Assembly: GCF_002000245.1 (NCBI RefSeq)
Contig: NZ_MTCM01000001.1
Location: 1,736,001 to 1,800,000, forward strand
Reading direction: 5' to 3'
Length of the DNA stretch: 64,000 nucleotides
DNA from: Sphingobacterium sp. CZ-UAM
GTDB lineage: Bacteria; Bacteroidota; Bacteroidia; Sphingobacteriales; Sphingobacteriaceae
Part shown: one piece after another, positions 62,894-64,000 of the stretch
Position numbering within the stretch: the stretch's first letter is position 1
Layout of the letters: every line of letters begins with the position of its first letter
The notes under the pieces: generated by a model
What the model was told of the DNA's origin: nothing
The model's input: only the letters and a program-made list of their open reading frames with translations
Database searches by the model: none
Translations under genes and position numbers: made by a program

Positions 62894-63214
62894 TTACTGA
62901 TTCGTTGGTACAAGTTTAGTCACATTCGGTATCACCGTATTATCCATAGCTAAAGGAGTCAAATATCTCAAAGTTCCCTCTGTCAATGACCTAGAAATAA
63001 ATTCTGCTGGAGATTCCCAACTATTGAATTCTGTAAAAACGCTCTTCCTACTACATTATTAGGTAGATCCATTGATTTTTCTGTGGGATCAGATCTGGTT
63101 TCGTGTGCATCTCTAGTTGTTTACTTAAGTCTTTCCCAATTGAAATCGAATTCAGAGCATGGAAGAAATCATTAAAATAGCCCAACTCTAGGATTAGATT
63201 CCCTTATTATCCAT
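62894..63214 (-). pseudogene. Decayed polymorphic-toxin-like domain
   Basis: The minus strand codes in three frames for one continuous domain: GYFNDFFHALNSISIGKDLS, then HETRSDPTEKSMDLPNNVVG, then VFTEFNSWESPAEFISRSLT and TKLVPTNQ before a stop. HA...G.DL, HE and MDLPNN.VGR are the landmarks of a C-terminal domain I remember from Bacteroidota polymorphic secreted proteins (DUF6973-like). About three single-base losses explain the breaks, one in a GGG run just after the ATG. The ATG overlaps the stop of the betagamma-crystallin gene. Confidence 0.55.
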
Positions 63215-64000
63215 TATTTAGTCAGTTTCTCGATTTTGATCGACGTTGTTCTATCGTTGAATTTACAGTCAATTGATTTTGTAGTAGAAAAACTTTCTCC
63301 AGAAAAATTATCATCATCATATAACGTTACTTTTATCCCGAGTAGTTCTGGGATGAATATTGCTGATATATCATTATCTTTAATTCCTAAATTTATTAAA
63401 TCTTGTTTGGTATAATTACCTGTTTTTAAGGCAACTTTATAACCACCGAATGTGCAATTTTGATATACATACACATCATTATCAAAAGTGACATTATTAT
63501 TTTCTGCTTTAAATTCCATGACTTTTTGATCTATGTGAGCTCCATTTTTAAAAAGAGCTTTTAGGACCAACGTGTAGCCCGTTCGGTTGACTCGCTGGGT
63601 CTGTAAATCGGTGATTGGAATAGATACACGAAATCCATTGGGTGCTAAATCTCCTTTAAATCCCACATCATAAGATCCACCACCGTGGGGTAATTCCCGA
63701 CAGAAGGCAAAAACGTTACTGATCTCGGTTGTATTATCGATGATACCTTCCAATTCAATAGCCTGTGTCTCACGATTAAAATCTACTCTTGTAGTTGTGA
63801 TATTCGCATTGGGCTTTTCGTAAAATTTGATATTACCAGCATATTTCTGAAATACATCCACCCTGTTCAATATTGCCGCGAATGGGTAAGATATATATGT
63901 CGGGGAGTAACCCAGAGTCCCGTTTCCAGTGCCCATTAATGTATTTCCGAGCGTATTTTGTTCCGATATCCTTCCACTTTCATGAATGATAGTATTTTCC
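63214..64000 (-). CDS. Secreted protein with C-terminal betagamma-crystallin domain (partial)
   Basis: At least 262 residues; the frame stays open to the window edge (ENTIIHESGRISEQ upstream of the Met at 63936), so the true start lies outside. The last about 85 residues form a betagamma-crystallin fold: CTFGGYKVALKTGNYTKQDL, IKDNDISAIFIP, then VTLYDDDNFSGESFS and FNDRTTSIKIEK, with the two Greek-key Tyr/Phe-x-Gly motifs and Ca-binding D/N-D-x-S sites. Such domains end many secreted Bacteroidota proteins and bind calcium. The middle part (residues about 40-170) is beta-rich and unknown. HES in the first visible part may belong to an HExxH-like site but the pattern is incomplete. Confidence 0.7.
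   Translation of the reverse strand, partial: ENTIIHESGRISEQNTLGNTLMGTGNGTLGYSPTYISYPFAAILNRVDVFQKYAGNIKFYEKPNANITTTRVDFNRETQAIELEGIIDNTTEISNVFAFCRELPHGGGSYDVGFKGDLAPNGFRVSIPITDLQTQRVNRTGYTLVLKALFKNGAHIDQKVMEFKAENNNVTFDNDVYVYQNCTFGGYKVALKTGNYTKQDLINLGIKDNDISAIFIPELLGIKVTLYDDDNFSGESFSTTKSIDCKFNDRTTSIKIEKLTK

Overview
The window reads as a chromosome segment of a Bacteroidota bacterium, most likely Sphingobacteriaceae (Sphingobacterium/Pedobacter type; inferred from gene content, not a species call). It carries six SusC/SusD outer-membrane transporter pairs, many lipoproteins with a short signal peptide ending in Cys, and very few Shine-Dalgarno sequences. No rRNA, tRNA, CRISPR array or replication origin was seen.

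Layout. 1-3.2 kb: a plus-strand trio (M57-type metalloprotease lipoprotein, small beta-barrel, S41 protease). 3.4-9.7 kb: a minus-strand SusD/SusC pair whose susC is broken by three one-base deletions, then a lipoprotein. 9.9-12.8 kb: a PNGase F-like glycoamidase and an S1 sulfatase. 12.9-20.6 kb: an operon of susC, susD, zinc metallohydrolase lipoprotein and DUF4302 lipoprotein. 21.4-29.9 kb: a high-mannose N-glycan-type locus (susC, susD, DUF1735-LamG, GH18 endoglycosidase, DUF1735-F5/8C). 30.1-32.3 kb: gene remnants, two small secreted proteins and a second S41 protease. 32.4-43.8 kb: a ROK regulator with one susCD pair and a second, differently styled susCD pair. 44.2-51.4 kb: GH29 alpha-L-fucosidase, susC, susD and a BIG2 lipoprotein. 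51.7-64 kb: an accessory island with a tandem array of four small secreted paralogues, a secreted protein with a JAMM-like motif, a CPBP protease operon, an intact IS3-family element, an ISL3 remnant, a decayed toxin-like domain and a betagamma-crystallin protein that runs off the window.

The main discovery is a 27-bp element, GGGACAA-N14-CGTCTT, found 14 times with an invariant 14-base gap and always 5' of a gene or a short terminated transcript. It looks like an ECF-sigma promoter family (GGGACA as -35, CGTCTT as -10). It precedes the PNGase F-like gene, the GH18 operon, the GH29 operon, four of the six susCD loci directly or through ROK, the S41 gene and two operons of the accessory island. 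At three places the promoter does not drive a gene but a transcript of about 75-90 nt ending in a hairpin plus U-tract. Two of these units stand in tandem directly before the promoter of the 17.1-20.6 kb susC operon. They are candidates for a new family of small RNAs co-regulated with glycoprotein foraging.

Taken together the enzymes (PNGase F-like amidase, GH18 endo-beta-N-acetylglucosaminidase, GH29 fucosidase, sulfatase, several proteases) fit release and uptake of glycans and peptides from glycoproteins. All function statements come from motif reading and memory of families, not from database searches.
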